Source: an uncultured Clostridia bacterium (GTDB lineage: Bacteria > Bacillota > Clostridia > Christensenellales > Borkfalkiaceae). From it: a DNA stretch of 45,404 nucleotides. This document shows positions 1-6,867 of the stretch, piece by piece (positions within the stretch are counted from its first letter, which is position 1; each line of letters begins with the position of its first letter). The stretch is from assembly GCA_934271265.1 (NCBI GenBank), contig CAKQRE010000037.1, forward strand, positions 1-45,404, in the 5' to 3' direction. Under the pieces are notes generated by a model. It did no database searches. It saw nothing but the letters and a program-made list of their open reading frames with translations, and was not told where the DNA came from. Position numbers and translations under genes: made by a program.

Positions 1-200
1 GTTATTGTTATGACAAACCTGCATGGGATAAACGGAGTTCTCGGAAAAGGATGATGCCCGAAGAAGGAAAAACGGACTCGGAAAGCAGTTGTTCCTTCTT
101 CGGAAAAAGAAAAGCGGTTATCCGAAAGAATGAATTTCGTTTGCAAGAAAATATACTTTGAACCCCCTCGGCAAAGCATCCCGTATCCTATGTTTTTTGA

Positions 201-292
201 GATTCTTCACTGAGTAAGGCTAGTGGTAGGATCAGAATGACAAAAAACAGATTCTTCACGGGCAAAGGCAATAGCCGGATCAGAACGACAAG
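201..292. repeat. Two tandem degenerate dispersed-repeat units
   Basis: Two units of about 45 bp (201-246 and 250-292) share GATTCTTCAC at the left and GGATCAGAAYGACAA at the right. A third, inverted end fragment (CATTCTGAGA) lies at 740-749. Words of the type ATTCTTCAC...CAGAATGACA are, from general knowledge, common as dispersed intergenic repeats in gut Bacillota. No coding or mobility function is visible. Confidence 0.55.
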
Positions 293-696
293 GCTTATCT
301 TAGTCGACAAATAACAACCCGCCCTCCTTTTCCTTATCTTTCTCTTCCACCGGATCGCCGTTTCCGTTGAACCGGTTCGCCCGGAAACCCTTGCAAGCAA
401 GTTTCCTCGCTTATATTATACCATAAACTTTTGAAAAAGTCTGTCACTTTTTTGGTTGCGTTTGGTTGCGTTTTGTAGCAAAACCATTTTTTTTGCTATT
501 TTTCCTAAAAATGCAGAAACACAAAACTATCACATTTAAAAACCGCACGGGCGCGCATTTCAGATAATTTAGCAGCATAATAACGCGATAATCGACTTAT
601 AGCGCTATTTTCACAGAAAAAGAATTGTGAAAACGCCCCTGATTTTGCCGGTTTTCACAAAAAATATTGCTTCGCGGGGAAATTTTCCTCTCCCCG

Positions 697-714
697 ACGG
701 TCAAAACCGTTTTT
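697..714 (+). terminator. Short hairpin with T-run
   Basis: The stem ACGGT/ACCGT (697-701 and 706-710) closes a CAAA loop and is followed by TTTT. A second hairpin, CGGGGA/TCCCCG, lies directly upstream at about 675-696. This could end a transcript entering from the left, but the 5-bp stem is short, so the call is weak. Confidence 0.35.
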
Positions 715-827
715 CTATAGGCTTAGCATTATATCTTTTTGTCATTCTGAGATGACGAAGGCATACTTTCCCCCTTCCTAAGATCCCTCCCAAAACGGAT
801 ATTCATCCCTGCAACGGCTCAAAACGC

Positions 828-856
828 TTTACAAATTTTTCGTTTCGATGTAAAAT
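828..856 (+). promoter_or_regulatory. Promoter of rdgB-yfcE, apparently leaderless
   Basis: A -35 TTTACA (828-833), a 17-bp spacer and a -10 TAAAAT (851-856) form a near-consensus sigma-A promoter. The expected transcription start, about 7 nt after the -10, falls at about 863, exactly on the rdgB start codon. No SD sequence precedes that ATG, so the transcript would be leaderless. Confidence 0.65.
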
Positions 857-862
857 AGCGAC

Positions 863-1435
863 ATGAAAAAGTTGATCGTAGCCTCTTCCAACAGAGGCAA
901 ACTGAAGGAAATAGCCGAGATCCTCGGCGATCGATATGAAATCGTTTCCATGGCGGAAGCGGGCTTTCACGAAGACGTGGAAGAGACGGGAACCACCTTT
1001 TACGAAAACGCTCTTTTAAAGGCCTCGGCGGTGTCGGAAGCCCTCGGGTGCGACGCCCTGGCGGATGACAGCGGGCTTTGCGTTGACGCCCTCGACGGTG
1101 CGCCCGGCGTTTATTCCGCCCGCTTTTCGGGCAATCACGGAGACGATGCCGCCAATCGCAAAAAGCTTCTCGAAAAGCTTGAAGGCAACGATAACCGCAA
1201 AGCAAAATTCGTCTCTTCCGTCGTGTTAAGGAAAGCGGACGGCACGATCCTTACCGGAACAGGCGAAACATACGGCACGATCGCAGAAACGGAAGAAGGG
1301 GAAAACGGATTCGGATACGACAGTCTTTTTATCTCCGACGACCTCGGAAAGAGCTTCGGCGTTGCCACGGCGGAAGAAAAGAATTCCGTAAGTCACCGTG
1401 CCCGCGCGCTATATGACTTATTAAAAAAAATATGA
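863..1435 (+). CDS. rdgB: XTP/dITP diphosphatase (RdgB/HAM1 family)
   Basis: This 190-aa house-cleaning nucleotide pyrophosphatase hydrolyses XTP, dITP and ITP to the monophosphates, keeping deaminated purines out of DNA and RNA. The N-terminus ASSNRGKLKEI is the family substrate-binding signature. The motif ADDSGLCVDALDGAPGVYSA (about residues 66-85) holds the catalytic and Mg-binding acids. The C-terminal part has GFGYDSLF and the SHRARAL motif typical of the family. Length is normal. The start is fixed by the promoter 7 nt upstream; no SD is seen. The 3' end overlaps the next gene by ATGA, implying translational coupling. Confidence 0.96.
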   Translation: MKKLIVASSNRGKLKEIAEILGDRYEIVSMAEAGFHEDVEETGTTFYENALLKASAVSEALGCDALADDSGLCVDALDGAPGVYSARFSGNHGDDAANRKKLLEKLEGNDNRKAKFVSSVVLRKADGTILTGTGETYGTIAETEEGENGFGYDSLFISDDLGKSFGVATAEEKNSVSHRARALYDLLKKI

Positions 1436-1902
1436 CAACGATCGCAGTTTTATCGGACACTCACCGCAATTACGGGGCGATCGAAGCGATCGTTCCCATT
1501 CTCGACGAATGCGACATGATCGTGCACCTCGGCGATCATTACGATGACATGGATCCCTTTTATTCCCGTTACCGTTCCAAGCTGTATCGCGTACACGGGA
1601 ATTGCGATTACGGACAGACAAAGGAAATTATTCTCCCCGTAGAACAGATCCTCATCTTTGCGACGCACGGCGATCTTTACGGGGTAAAACAAGGCACCGA
1701 AAGACTGAAGCGCAAAGCGCGGGAAGAAGGTTGCGCCGTCGCACTGTACGGGCACACTCACGCTGCGGAGATCGACGAAGAAGAAGGATTTATTACGATC
1801 AACCCGGGCGCTATGACCGCTTTTTCACCCGAAAAGACTTTCTGCTATCTCGTTGTACATGGAAAAAAATGCACCGCCGTTCTCAGAACCGTTACGTGCT
1901 AA
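1432..1902 (+). CDS. YfcE/MJ0936-type metallophosphoesterase
   Basis: A 156-aa member of the small calcineurin-like phosphodiesterase family that usually follows rdgB in Firmicutes. Metal-binding motifs are in order: DTH (LSDTHRN, residue ~9), HLGDH (~35), HGNCD (~58), ATHGD (~76) and GHTH (~106). The family cleaves simple phosphodiesters in vitro; the cellular substrate is unknown. The start overlaps the rdgB stop (ATGA), so it is almost certainly translated from the same message. The sequence after the stop runs into the tRNA promoter without a clear terminator. Confidence 0.9.
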   Translation: MTTIAVLSDTHRNYGAIEAIVPILDECDMIVHLGDHYDDMDPFYSRYRSKLYRVHGNCDYGQTKEIILPVEQILIFATHGDLYGVKQGTERLKRKAREEGCAVALYGHTHAAEIDEEEGFITINPGAMTAFSPEKTFCYLVVHGKKCTAVLRTVTC

Positions 1903-1940
1903 AAAAAAAGATATATTTTTGAAAAACATAGCAAAATCAT

Positions 1941-1969
1941 TTGACAAGCTCTGCGTTTTTTGGTAAAAT
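1941..1969 (+). promoter_or_regulatory. Promoter of the tRNA operon
   Basis: A perfect -35 TTGACA (1941-1946), a 17-bp spacer and -10 TAAAAT (1964-1969) lie 22 bp upstream of the first tRNA. This near-consensus strength is as expected for stable RNA. Confidence 0.85.
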
Positions 1970-1991
1970 AATCGAGCATTGTAAATGAGGT

Positions 1992-2065
1992 GCGGGTGTA
2001 GTTCAATGGTAGAACACCAGCCTTCCAAGCTGGTTGCGTGGGTCCGATTCCCATCACCCGCTCCA
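1992..2065 (+). tRNA. tRNA-Gly(TCC)
   Basis: The 7-bp acceptor stem GCGGGTG/CACCCGC is followed by an encoded CCA. The anticodon stem CCAGC/GCTGG encloses the loop CTTCCAA with anticodon TCC. First gene of a six-tRNA operon. Confidence 0.96.
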
Positions 2066-2109
2066 AAATAACCGCTTTGCAAGTAGTATCTACCGCGAGA
2101 CAGCTAAAT

Positions 2110-2186
2110 GCGCCTGTAGCTCAGCTGGATAGAGCATCGCCCTTCTAAGGCGGGTGTCAGGGGTTCGAATCCCTTCAGGCGCACCA
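2110..2186 (+). tRNA. tRNA-Arg(TCT)
   Basis: Acceptor stem GCGCCTG/CAGGCGC with encoded CCA. The anticodon loop CTTCTAA gives anticodon TCT, with a T-arm GGTTCGAATCC. 44 bp separate it from tRNA-Gly. Confidence 0.96.
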
Positions 2187-2194
2187 CCCTTTAT

Positions 2195-2272
2195 GGCGGG
2201 AGTAGCGCAGTTGGTTAGAGCGTCAGATTGTGGTCCTGAAGGTCGCGGGTTCGACTCCCGTCTCCCGCCCCA
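2195..2272 (+). tRNA. tRNA-His(GTG)
   Basis: Acceptor stem GCGGGAG/CTCCCGC with an extra 5' G (G-1, position 2195) opposite C73 (2269), the identity element of tRNA-His, and an encoded CCA. The anticodon loop TTGTGGT gives GTG. The anticodon stem TCAGA/CCTGA has a non-canonical A31-C39 closing pair. Confidence 0.95.
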
Positions 2273-2281
2273 TTATTTTAT

Positions 2282-2356
2282 TGGGGTGTCGCCAAGCGGT
2301 AAGGCACCGGATTTTGATTCCGGTATTCGTAGGTCCGAATCCTGCCACCCCAGCCA
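2282..2356 (+). tRNA. tRNA-Gln(TTG)
   Basis: Acceptor TGGGGTG/CACCCCA (weak U1-A72 pair typical of tRNA-Gln) with encoded CCA. The anticodon stem CCGGA/TCCGG encloses TTTTGAT, anticodon TTG. Confidence 0.96.
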
Positions 2357-2370
2357 AAAAAAGTAAATAT

Positions 2371-2446
2371 GGTCCATTAGCTCAGGAGGTAGAGCACATG
2401 ACTTTTAATCATGTTGTCCGGGGTTCGAGTCTCCGATGGATCACCA
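2371..2446 (+). tRNA. tRNA-Lys(TTT)
   Basis: Acceptor GGTCCAT/ATGGATC (one G-T pair) with encoded CCA. The anticodon stem CATGA/TCATG encloses CTTTTAA, anticodon TTT. Confidence 0.96.
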
Positions 2447-2522
2447 GCACCTTTAGCTCAGTTGGTAGAGCAACTGACTCTTAATCAGTGGGTCCGGGGT
2501 TCGAGTCCCCGAAGGTGCACCA
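2447..2522 (+). tRNA. tRNA-Lys(CTT)
   Basis: Acceptor GCACCTT/AAGGTGC with encoded CCA. The anticodon stem ACTGA/TCAGT encloses CTCTTAA, anticodon CTT. It abuts the CCA of the preceding tRNA with no spacer. Confidence 0.96.
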
Positions 2523-2523
2523 A

Positions 2524-2564
2524 AAGCAACCTTATTCAAATTTTTCGGATAAGGTTGCTTTTTT
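2524..2564 (+). terminator. Rho-independent terminator of the tRNA operon
   Basis: A perfect 12-bp stem AAGCAACCTTAT/ATAAGGTTGCTT (2524-2535 and 2549-2560) with a 13-nt loop and a T6 tract begins right after the last tRNA. Confidence 0.9.
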
Positions 2565-2752
2565 ACGTTCAATTTCAAATATGGGGTGTTGGATATAAAG
2601 GGGCTCAATGTCAAATGTTGGGGTGTAGGGTATAAAATTTCACAATATAATATTTTCGGATATCAGAATTTATTTGTCAACCGAAGCATAAAAGAATGCG
2701 CATTCTGAAATTTTCAAAGTTTCTGTAACCATAACCTATCCGGAAATTCTTT

Positions 2753-3502
2753 TTATATCCGTTTTCTTACGGCGTCCAGAGCAAAATATACCTGCCTTAC
2801 GTAATGATACTTATCTACCACGATTTCCGCCGACGGGAACAGCCACGCTATTTCTTTATAATTATTCGTCATATCCATCACAAAGACCTTTACTTTTTGT
2901 CTTTCTTCGATGGTATAACGCTTAAAATATGAGATTATATCTGCCTTTTTACGAATTGAAAGTAAATTTGATATCTTATTGTCGTGTAAATTCGTAAGGA
3001 TCAAATTGTACTTTTCTCCGCCGGTATTCCCTTTAAATTCGTCTATACCGAGTATAACGGGCAATTCGGGTTTATTCGTAAAAGATACCAACCTTAATGC
3101 TCTGGAAACGATATTCGGCGAAATATGCTCTTCTTTGGCTATGTCTTTCATAGATAACTTCGTGTGAAGTTTATCTATTATATTTGCGTAAAGAATGTTG
3201 GTGCTGCGGTAATATTTGGGAAGGAAACTATATTTTTCATAGAATCGTTTATTGCAGTTTTGACAGACGTATCTGCGTTTCTTCAGAACAAGGAGTACTT
3301 GTTTGCCGCGGTAAGCAGAATGTTTAATTGTTTGTTTACGATAATCGTGAACGCGATTTACGTCGCTCTTACAACACGGACAAACCTGTCCGGATTTGTT
3401 CGTGTATAAATGAATTTTAATAAATTTACTTGTTTCATGGATTTTATCCGTTAAAACGTTGCGGATTCCGAGAAAGTTTGATATAATGTTTTCGTTGAGC
3501 AT
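2753..3502 (-). pseudogene. Truncated ISL3-family transposase
   Basis: The 249 residues start with a zinc-ribbon (CPCC at ~42 and CQNC at ~80), a helix-turn-helix (MKDIAKEEHISPNIVSRAL, ~117-135) and a DDE-type catalytic domain. That domain has a first Asp in LGIDEFKG (~153) and a second in FVMDMTNNY (~208), followed by VDKYHYVRQV. ISL3 transposases are usually about 400-440 aa and need a third acidic residue further on; here the frame stops at RKRI and that residue is absent. The start ATG has an AAGGA site and a good promoter upstream. It may still bind the IS ends, but is unlikely to transpose. Confidence 0.8.
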
Positions 3503-3536
3503 ATTATCTTTTCCTTTTGTTTTTGTGGTAGAAAAT

Positions 3537-3565
3537 ATTATACGGAAAGTTTAATATTCGCTCAA
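3537..3565 (-). promoter_or_regulatory. Transposase promoter
   Basis: Read on the minus strand: -35 TTGAGC (3565-3560), a 17-bp spacer and a consensus -10 TATAAT (3542-3537), about 35 bp upstream of the transposase ATG. Confidence 0.7.
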
Positions 3566-3589
3566 CTTTTTTTGTGCCTTAAATTAAAA

Positions 3590-3624
3590 AAATGTTGAGG
3601 TGTTTTTCCTACACCCCAACATTT
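3590..3624. repeat. Hairpin-forming right end of the IS
   Basis: AAATGTTGAGGTGT (3590-3603) pairs with ACACCCCAACATTT (3611-3624) over 14 positions with one mismatch, leaving a 7-nt loop. The right IS terminus is therefore itself a potential hairpin, unlike a simple terminal repeat. Confidence 0.6.
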
Positions 3625-3651
3625 ATTTTAGAACCTTTTTTCTCCGATACA

Positions 3652-4108
3652 GAAATCGGCACAAGCTTTTTTGCATAGTCATGCTTTCGCAACGCAGAAC
3701 GCCTCGCGTTTAAGCATTTGCTCATCGCCGTTAAGAACGACTTTGACGCTCTCGCCCGAAAGCTTTTTCAGCGTGAATACGTCGCCTTTGAGCGTCGCCT
3801 TTATAATCGTGTTTTTAACCTTGAATTTCAGCGTTACCGATTTTCAGAGGGACATTTTTGTTCGGATTTGCATAAACGACGCCATTTTTGACGTACAATC
3901 CCATAACGCCGGCATACACGAAATACCAGCCACCTGCGGCACAACCCGAATGAATCCCCCGATACGCACAATTGTGAATATCCTTGATATCCATAAAAAG
4001 AGTCTCGCCGAAATACTTCAGAAAGCTTCCCGGGCTACCAGTCTTCGCCGAACATACGGCATGAACCGGAAATGTAAGAGATGAAGACGCCTCGCACATA
4101 CTCTCGTA
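3652..4108. repeat. Direct repeat copy R1 (about 0.46 kb)
   Basis: This segment is near-identical (by eye over 90%) to 8010-8463, in the same orientation. It covers the 3' end of a GH65 gene plus the spacer just ahead of a GH27 ribosome site. Similarity ends at CTCTCGTA (4108 / 8463) and near the GGAATCGGC word on the left (3652 / 8010). Confidence 0.9.
3679..4108 (-). pseudogene. Duplicated 3' fragment of the GH65 gene
   Basis: This fragment corresponds to roughly the last 143 residues of the GH65 protein at 8035-10293: ESMCEASSSLTFPVHAVCSA, ending at a matching stop (3679-3681). It carries scattered substitutions and a 1-nt shift after the YANPNK motif (about 3857), so even the retained frame is broken. 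It has no promoter or start and cannot make a functional enzyme. It borders the IS on one side and the stop codon of the binding-protein/phosphoesterase fusion on the other. Confidence 0.9.
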
Positions 4109-4123
4109 TTTCAATGCAAAAGA

Positions 4124-6538
4124 TTATGCCGAATAAGTATATCTGAACGCTTGCTTTTTCGAACCGTTGATATCGGTAAACACGCCTTCGAAAGTACCGT
4201 TCTTTACTTCGAGCGCAAGCCCCCACAGGTTAGAATTCGTCACTTCGGTGGCAATAACCACGGGGAAAGTGTTGTCGCATTCCAATTTCGGGGAATGAAC
4301 GGGATAATAAAGAATCTGATGCACGTGAGCGCAAATCATGATATCCGTTTCGAGTTTCCCGAGCAACCTTGCCCATTCAGCATAAGTTTCGCCTTCGATC
4401 ATAAACCGAGGATCTCTGTATATGTCGGGAAGCAGCGGACAAGTATGAGAAACTACGATATAAGGCGCGTCGTTTCCGTCGGGTACGTTGTTTGCCGCAA
4501 GCTCTCTGAGAAATTCGGTTTCTTCCCTTCTGTACGCGGCAAAATCATTCACTCCGCCGTATTCCGCGTCGCTGTCAAGCTTATCTTCGCCGCAATCGAG
4601 AACTACGCCCCTTATCGCGCCGAGATCGAACGAATAATAAAATTTACCGTTTACCGAAGGCAGGTACTCGGGAGCCAATTCCGCCACCGCCCCGCGCGTT
4701 TCATGATTTCCGCGGTTATAGATAACGGGGATTCTCGCATTGGATATTTCTCCTGCCAATTCGATTATGCTGTAATAATCCCAGATTTCTTCCATCTCGC
4801 CCATGTCGCCGTTCAGAATAAACAGATCGGTTTCGTTTCCGAAATATTCACAACATTTTTTGGCAAATTCCGTTTTGCCATGAACGTCGCCCACCTGATA
4901 AATTTTGATGTTATCCTTTTTTTCGACCGGCTTAAAAATAAATTCCTGACGCTCTTCTTCGCCGAGCTTGGACGAATAAGAGGTTCTTCTTTCGATTTTT
5001 CTGAACGAAACGGAATATTTCTTTGCCGAGTTCAGCTTCGAAACGGGAACTTCCACTTTGAAGAAATTCTTTCCGGTAACCAGTGCGCCGGCATTCGCGG
5101 TGTGGAATTTCTCGCCGTTGATTTCAACCCAACCGAGCCCGTTTTCAATGGTGGCAAATTCAATTATATACTTTCCTTCGCCCACGAAAACGGCGGGGAA
5201 ATTCAGAAGGAAATCCTGAGGATCGTCGTTTGTAACGGAAGTATCGACCGTCGATGTCTTTCCGCTTAAAACGTCGCGGTTGTCATCAAAACATTTCTTC
5301 AACTCATAAAGAGTCTTGTCGCCGCAGATATAACCGACAGCCGCCTGTCCGACGACGGATACGATTTTTTCCCATCCGCTGTAAATATACGTTGCGATTT
5401 TTCCGTCTTTAATGCTTTTTTCAACGCCTTTATACATGCCGTTTTCGGGGATTTGATATTCGTCGAGCGGAAGAACAACGTTATCGTTTTCGTTAAGACT
5501 GCTCATTCCGTCAACCGTGGACATAATCTCGAGAACATGAAGAGCGTCTTCCAGTTTTTGTTTGTTTTCGTCGGTCGCGAGTTTTTTATTCAATCCCACG
5601 TAAGACGATATGTTGACTACGCTGACGTTGCGTTTTCCGTCTTCGGACAAATAAGGCATAAGTCCGAATTCGCTTTCGGAATCTTCTTTTATAAATTCGT
5701 TCGTTCCGCCGAGCATGAACAGCGTTTTACCTTTCGCCATTTCCTTCTTGACGTCGGCGTCGCTCATCTCTTTTCCGTTCCCGTTCAACAAACCGTATTC
5801 TTTCCATTTTTCCAGCACCGAAAACGCTTGTTCCGCTTCCGATCCGGATAAAAAGTCATTTCCGGCGATAAAGTCTTCCTGCCATTTTTTACCGTCAGCG
5901 CCGTCGAAATAACCTGCCGAAAGAATGTCGAAAACATAACGGAATCCGTCGTCCGGAGAATCAATCTGCGTAAGGCAGAAATTATAACCTGCCGCTTCGG
6001 CTTTCGTTTTCAATTCGGTCATGTCGGAAAGCGAAGCGGGCAAATTCCAACCATTCTTTTCGAAAACGGTCTTGTTATACGTAATGCCGCCGCAAGTAAA
6101 ATACGTAGGCAACAAATATACTTCTCCGTTTTCTTTCAACGCGGACATAACGTCTGCGTTGTATGCGGAAACGAAATCGTAACCGGATAAATTCAAAAGG
6201 TTTTCGTTTAATTTCTGGCGCCCAGCGACATATGAAGTCGCTACGTAAATATCGGGCAAATCGTTCGTCATCGCAGGATAATTGAAAGTCGATGCGTCGC
6301 TCGTTTCGTTCTGCGCAACGAATTTTACGTCGATTTCTGGGTATTTCTCTTTCACTTTGAGAAGGAATTCGTTCTCGTTCGGGAAAACCGACGTCATAGT
6401 GATCGATTCGTGTTTGCCTTTCGGCGTATCGTCAGGCTTGTCATTTTTGCCGCAAGCGGTCAGCGCGCTGACCAGACCGACCAACGACAGCACCAACGAT
6501 ACCAGCTTTCTGAATTTTGCGTTGCTTTTCGTTTTCAT
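4124..6538 (-). CDS. Lipoprotein: solute-binding protein fused to a metallophosphoesterase
   Basis: The 804-aa product starts at the ATG preceded by GGAG (an upstream in-frame ATG lacks a site). Residues 1-29 are a lipoprotein signal ending in the lipobox LTAC (Cys29). Residues ~35-430 resemble an ABC family-1 sugar-binding protein (PDIYVATSYVAG, hinge-like segments, FMLGGTNEFI). After a beta-rich linker (~445-540) comes a calcineurin-like phosphoesterase (~543-804) with GDVHG (~550), NGDMGE (~576), NRGNHE (~608), VSHTCP (~696) and CAHVH (~734), all metal ligands present. Both halves would be outside the membrane. It is the last gene of the long locus. The two domains normally occur in separate proteins; a natural fusion and a deletion-made fusion are both possible. 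Confidence 0.8.
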   Translation of the reverse strand: MKTKSNAKFRKLVSLVLSLVGLVSALTACGKNDKPDDTPKGKHESITMTSVFPNENEFLLKVKEKYPEIDVKFVAQNETSDASTFNYPAMTNDLPDIYVATSYVAGRQKLNENLLNLSGYDFVSAYNADVMSALKENGEVYLLPTYFTCGGITYNKTVFEKNGWNLPASLSDMTELKTKAEAAGYNFCLTQIDSPDDGFRYVFDILSAGYFDGADGKKWQEDFIAGNDFLSGSEAEQAFSVLEKWKEYGLLNGNGKEMSDADVKKEMAKGKTLFMLGGTNEFIKEDSESEFGLMPYLSEDGKRNVSVVNISSYVGLNKKLATDENKQKLEDALHVLEIMSTVDGMSSLNENDNVVLPLDEYQIPENGMYKGVEKSIKDGKIATYIYSGWEKIVSVVGQAAVGYICGDKTLYELKKCFDDNRDVLSGKTSTVDTSVTNDDPQDFLLNFPAVFVGEGKYIIEFATIENGLGWVEINGEKFHTANAGALVTGKNFFKVEVPVSKLNSAKKYSVSFRKIERRTSYSSKLGEEERQEFIFKPVEKKDNIKIYQVGDVHGKTEFAKKCCEYFGNETDLFILNGDMGEMEEIWDYYSIIELAGEISNARIPVIYNRGNHETRGAVAELAPEYLPSVNGKFYYSFDLGAIRGVVLDCGEDKLDSDAEYGGVNDFAAYRREETEFLRELAANNVPDGNDAPYIVVSHTCPLLPDIYRDPRFMIEGETYAEWARLLGKLETDIMICAHVHQILYYPVHSPKLECDNTFPVVIATEVTNSNLWGLALEVKNGTFEGVFTDINGSKKQAFRYTYSA

Positions 6539-6580
6539 TTTTTTCTCCGTAAATTTTATTTTATATATCGGCTTATCGCC

Positions 6581-6663
6581 AGGCTTAGCATTCGCTATCA
6601 CTAATTACCTTAAGGGCTTCTTTTTCGCCGTAGAAATAGTTCGTGATAACGAATGTTAAGCCT
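6581..6663. repeat. 83-bp palindromic element between genes
   Basis: Arms of 21 bp at 6581-6601 and 6643-6663 are inverted copies with two differences; both begin with AGGCTTA at their outer ends. The 41-nt loop has no gene. It fills most of the 131-bp gap between the small Cys-rich gene and the fusion gene on the same transcript. It could be an RNA-processing or partial-termination structure, or a tiny palindromic repeat; the outer word AGGCTTAGCATT also occurs at 719-730. Confidence 0.65.
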
Positions 6664-6669
6664 AACCAT

Positions 6670-6867
6670 TTACCTTTTTTGAGTAAAGAACCGGCATCCC
6701 GTCCTGCGTAGCCGCTCCGCCATCCCGTACAGATCGCTTTCTTTGCATTCGAGTTTTTCCGCGAGACATTTTACGCAATAGAACGAACAGACGTTCTTGC
6801 CGATGAGTTTTTTGTTTAATCCAAATGCCGTTTCGTCGACAGGTCCTCCGCAAGACAGACATTTCAT
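6670..6867 (-). CDS. Small Cys-rich (putative zinc-binding) protein
   Basis: 65 aa with CLSCGG at the N-terminus and CSFYCVKCLAE in the middle, a spacing that suggests a zinc ribbon, followed by a basic helix and a final CRFF. It resembles the short Cys-rich proteins of unknown role found in many Clostridia. Its ATG overlaps the TGA of the GH27 gene (ATGA), so it is translationally coupled to it. A same-strand frame at 6662-6862 overlaps it but is Arg-rich and lacks this signature. Function unknown; a metal-binding or regulatory role is only a guess. Confidence 0.7.
   Translation of the reverse strand: MKCLSCGGPVDETAFGLNKKLIGKNVCSFYCVKCLAEKLECKESDLYGMAERLRRTGCRFFTQKR

Larger units (their letters stand above)
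1..827. other. Non-coding leader region
   Basis: I see no convincing gene here. Open frames on either strand lack a ribosome site and read as low-complexity or basic peptides. The stretch holds the paired repeats at 201-292, a small hairpin with a T-run at 697-714, and a 12-bp word AGGCTTAGCATT at 719-730 that recurs in the palindrome at 6581-6663. The sequence at 737-753 (TTTTTGTCATTCTGAGA) is an inverted, truncated relative of the 201-292 repeat. Confidence 0.6.
2613..3624 (-). mobile_element. Internally deleted ISL3-like insertion sequence
   Basis: Both ends carry the same 17-bp inverted repeat: AAATGTTGGGGTGTAGG at 2613-2629 and its reverse complement at 3608-3624. Each end also has a second, degenerate copy: a direct one at 2575-2592 on the left and an inverted one at 3590-3603 on the right, which makes a hairpin with the terminal repeat. 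The single gene inside is an ISL3-type transposase missing its C-terminal third, so the element looks like an internal deletion derivative. No target duplication could be identified. It sits between the tRNA terminator and the partial GH65 copy. Confidence 0.7.

Noticed and set aside
2154..2635. Open frames running through the tRNA cluster
   Set aside because: They translate tRNA T-arms (GVRIPSG-like, RGSSPRR-like peptides) and are artefacts of tRNA sequence.
4151..5269. A 372-codon open frame on the plus strand opposite the fusion lipoprotein
   Set aside because: It mirrors the codon structure of the minus-strand gene, has no ribosome site, and its translation is rich in Phe/Arg/His without motifs. 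Similar long antisense frames at 9298-10002, 11262-12440, 13915-14802, 17846-18829 and 20169-21215 are rejected for the same reason.
6662..6862. Overlapping minus-strand frame beside the small Cys-rich gene
   Set aside because: Arg-rich translation, no ribosome site and no coupling to GH27; the frame at 6670-6867 has the ATGA overlap and Cys pairs.
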